Below, piece after piece: positions 63,961-64,000 of a stretch of 64,000 nt of DNA; position 1 is the first letter of the stretch; each line of letters starts with the position of its first letter. The DNA lies in contig OZ220496.1 in assembly GCA_965116235.1 (NCBI GenBank), forward strand, positions 682,001 to 746,000, in the 5' to 3' direction. The stretch is from MPNP01 sp965116235 (GTDB lineage Bacteria > Pseudomonadota > Alphaproteobacteria > Rhodobacterales > Rhodobacteraceae). A program made the position numbers and the translations under genes. The notes under the pieces were generated by a model. The model was given only the letters and a program-made list of their open reading frames with translations. It ran no database searches and was not told the origin of the DNA.

Positions 63961-64000
63961 TGGATTCATTTGTTGCCGGGCTTGTCGCCTTGGCGGATCC
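63960..64000 (+). CDS. Start of a TctA-type transporter gene (truncated by window end)
   Basis: ATG 63960 overlaps the tctB stop and opens a frame (MDSFVAGLVALADP) that runs off the window. The position and the start, typical of TctA proteins, suggest the large TTT subunit, mirroring the complete system at 53.2-56.3 kb. Confidence 0.6.
   Translation, partial: MDSFVAGLVALAD

Noticed and set aside
1..64000. Scan for tRNA, rRNA, tmRNA and known riboswitches
   Set aside because: No cloverleaf-like T-arm pattern outside coding regions and no known riboswitch core was recognised; a covariance-model search would be decisive.

Overview
The window comes from an alphaproteobacterium, probably near the Rhodospirillales or related marine lineages. 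The evidence is gene order: hrcA-rph-rdgB-hemW, rimP-nusA-ylxR-infB, aroE-coaE-dnaQ facing secB, fxsA with a Tim44-domain gene and smr, and hemJ-rho-mnmE-mnmG-rsmG are all typical alphaproteobacterial arrangements. Base composition is moderate, roughly half GC by eye. No rRNA, tRNA or CRISPR array was seen.

Layout. 1-8.7 kb: mutS (3' part), grpE, hrcA, rph, rdgB, hemW, then envelope and small enzyme genes (AhpD-like, OmpA-like, MlaC-like, DUF1801). 8.8-14.1 kb: the rimP-nusA-ylxR-infB operon behind a terminator-like leader hairpin. 14.1-22.3 kb: an accessory zone where rbfA-truB-rpsO-pnp would be expected. It holds ankyrin pseudogenes, a porin with two poly-G tracts (one in its promoter spacer, one at its signal-peptide junction), a phage portal pseudogene, a lyase-like lipoprotein and an interrupted ATPase-ankyrin gene. 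22.3-38.1 kb: a conserved core (smr, Tim44, fxsA, pta-xsc, secB, dnaQ, coaE, aroE, MBL, hemJ, rho, mnmE, mnmG, rsmG, cinA-like). Its divergent intergenic region at 30.2-30.55 kb sits where the alphaproteobacterial replication origin is known to lie. 38.2-45.8 kb: a decayed island with two identical inverted 204-bp elements bracketing remnants of a ThiF/DUF6527 ubiquitin-like system, an IS630 remnant, a GST-sigma factor pair and a broken DMT permease, followed by an ArsR-VOC pair and a dead ATPase gene. 45.8-53.2 kb: acyl-CoA catabolism genes. 53.2-64 kb: two tripartite tricarboxylate (TTT) transporters around a sulfatase, a methionine aminopeptidase, an acylating aldehyde dehydrogenase and a SucCD-like CoA ligase.

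How the genes fit together. The SucCD-like ligase and SauS-like dehydrogenase at 58.8-62.3 kb, with xsc and pta at 24.6-27.4 kb, form a plausible complete route from sulfoacetate through sulfoacetyl-CoA and sulfoacetaldehyde to acetyl phosphate plus sulfite and then acetyl-CoA. The adjacent TTT system is a candidate importer. Mobile sequence is mainly small non-autonomous elements ending in CTAG, which fits IS630-type mobilisation, plus one unrelated 90-bp element with an 8-bp target duplication.

The most notable signals are the double poly-G switch on the porin, the candidate origin, the split sulfoacetate pathway, and the identical inverted elements around the decayed ubiquitin-like operon. 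Functions were assigned by reading protein sequence and motifs; no database search was possible.
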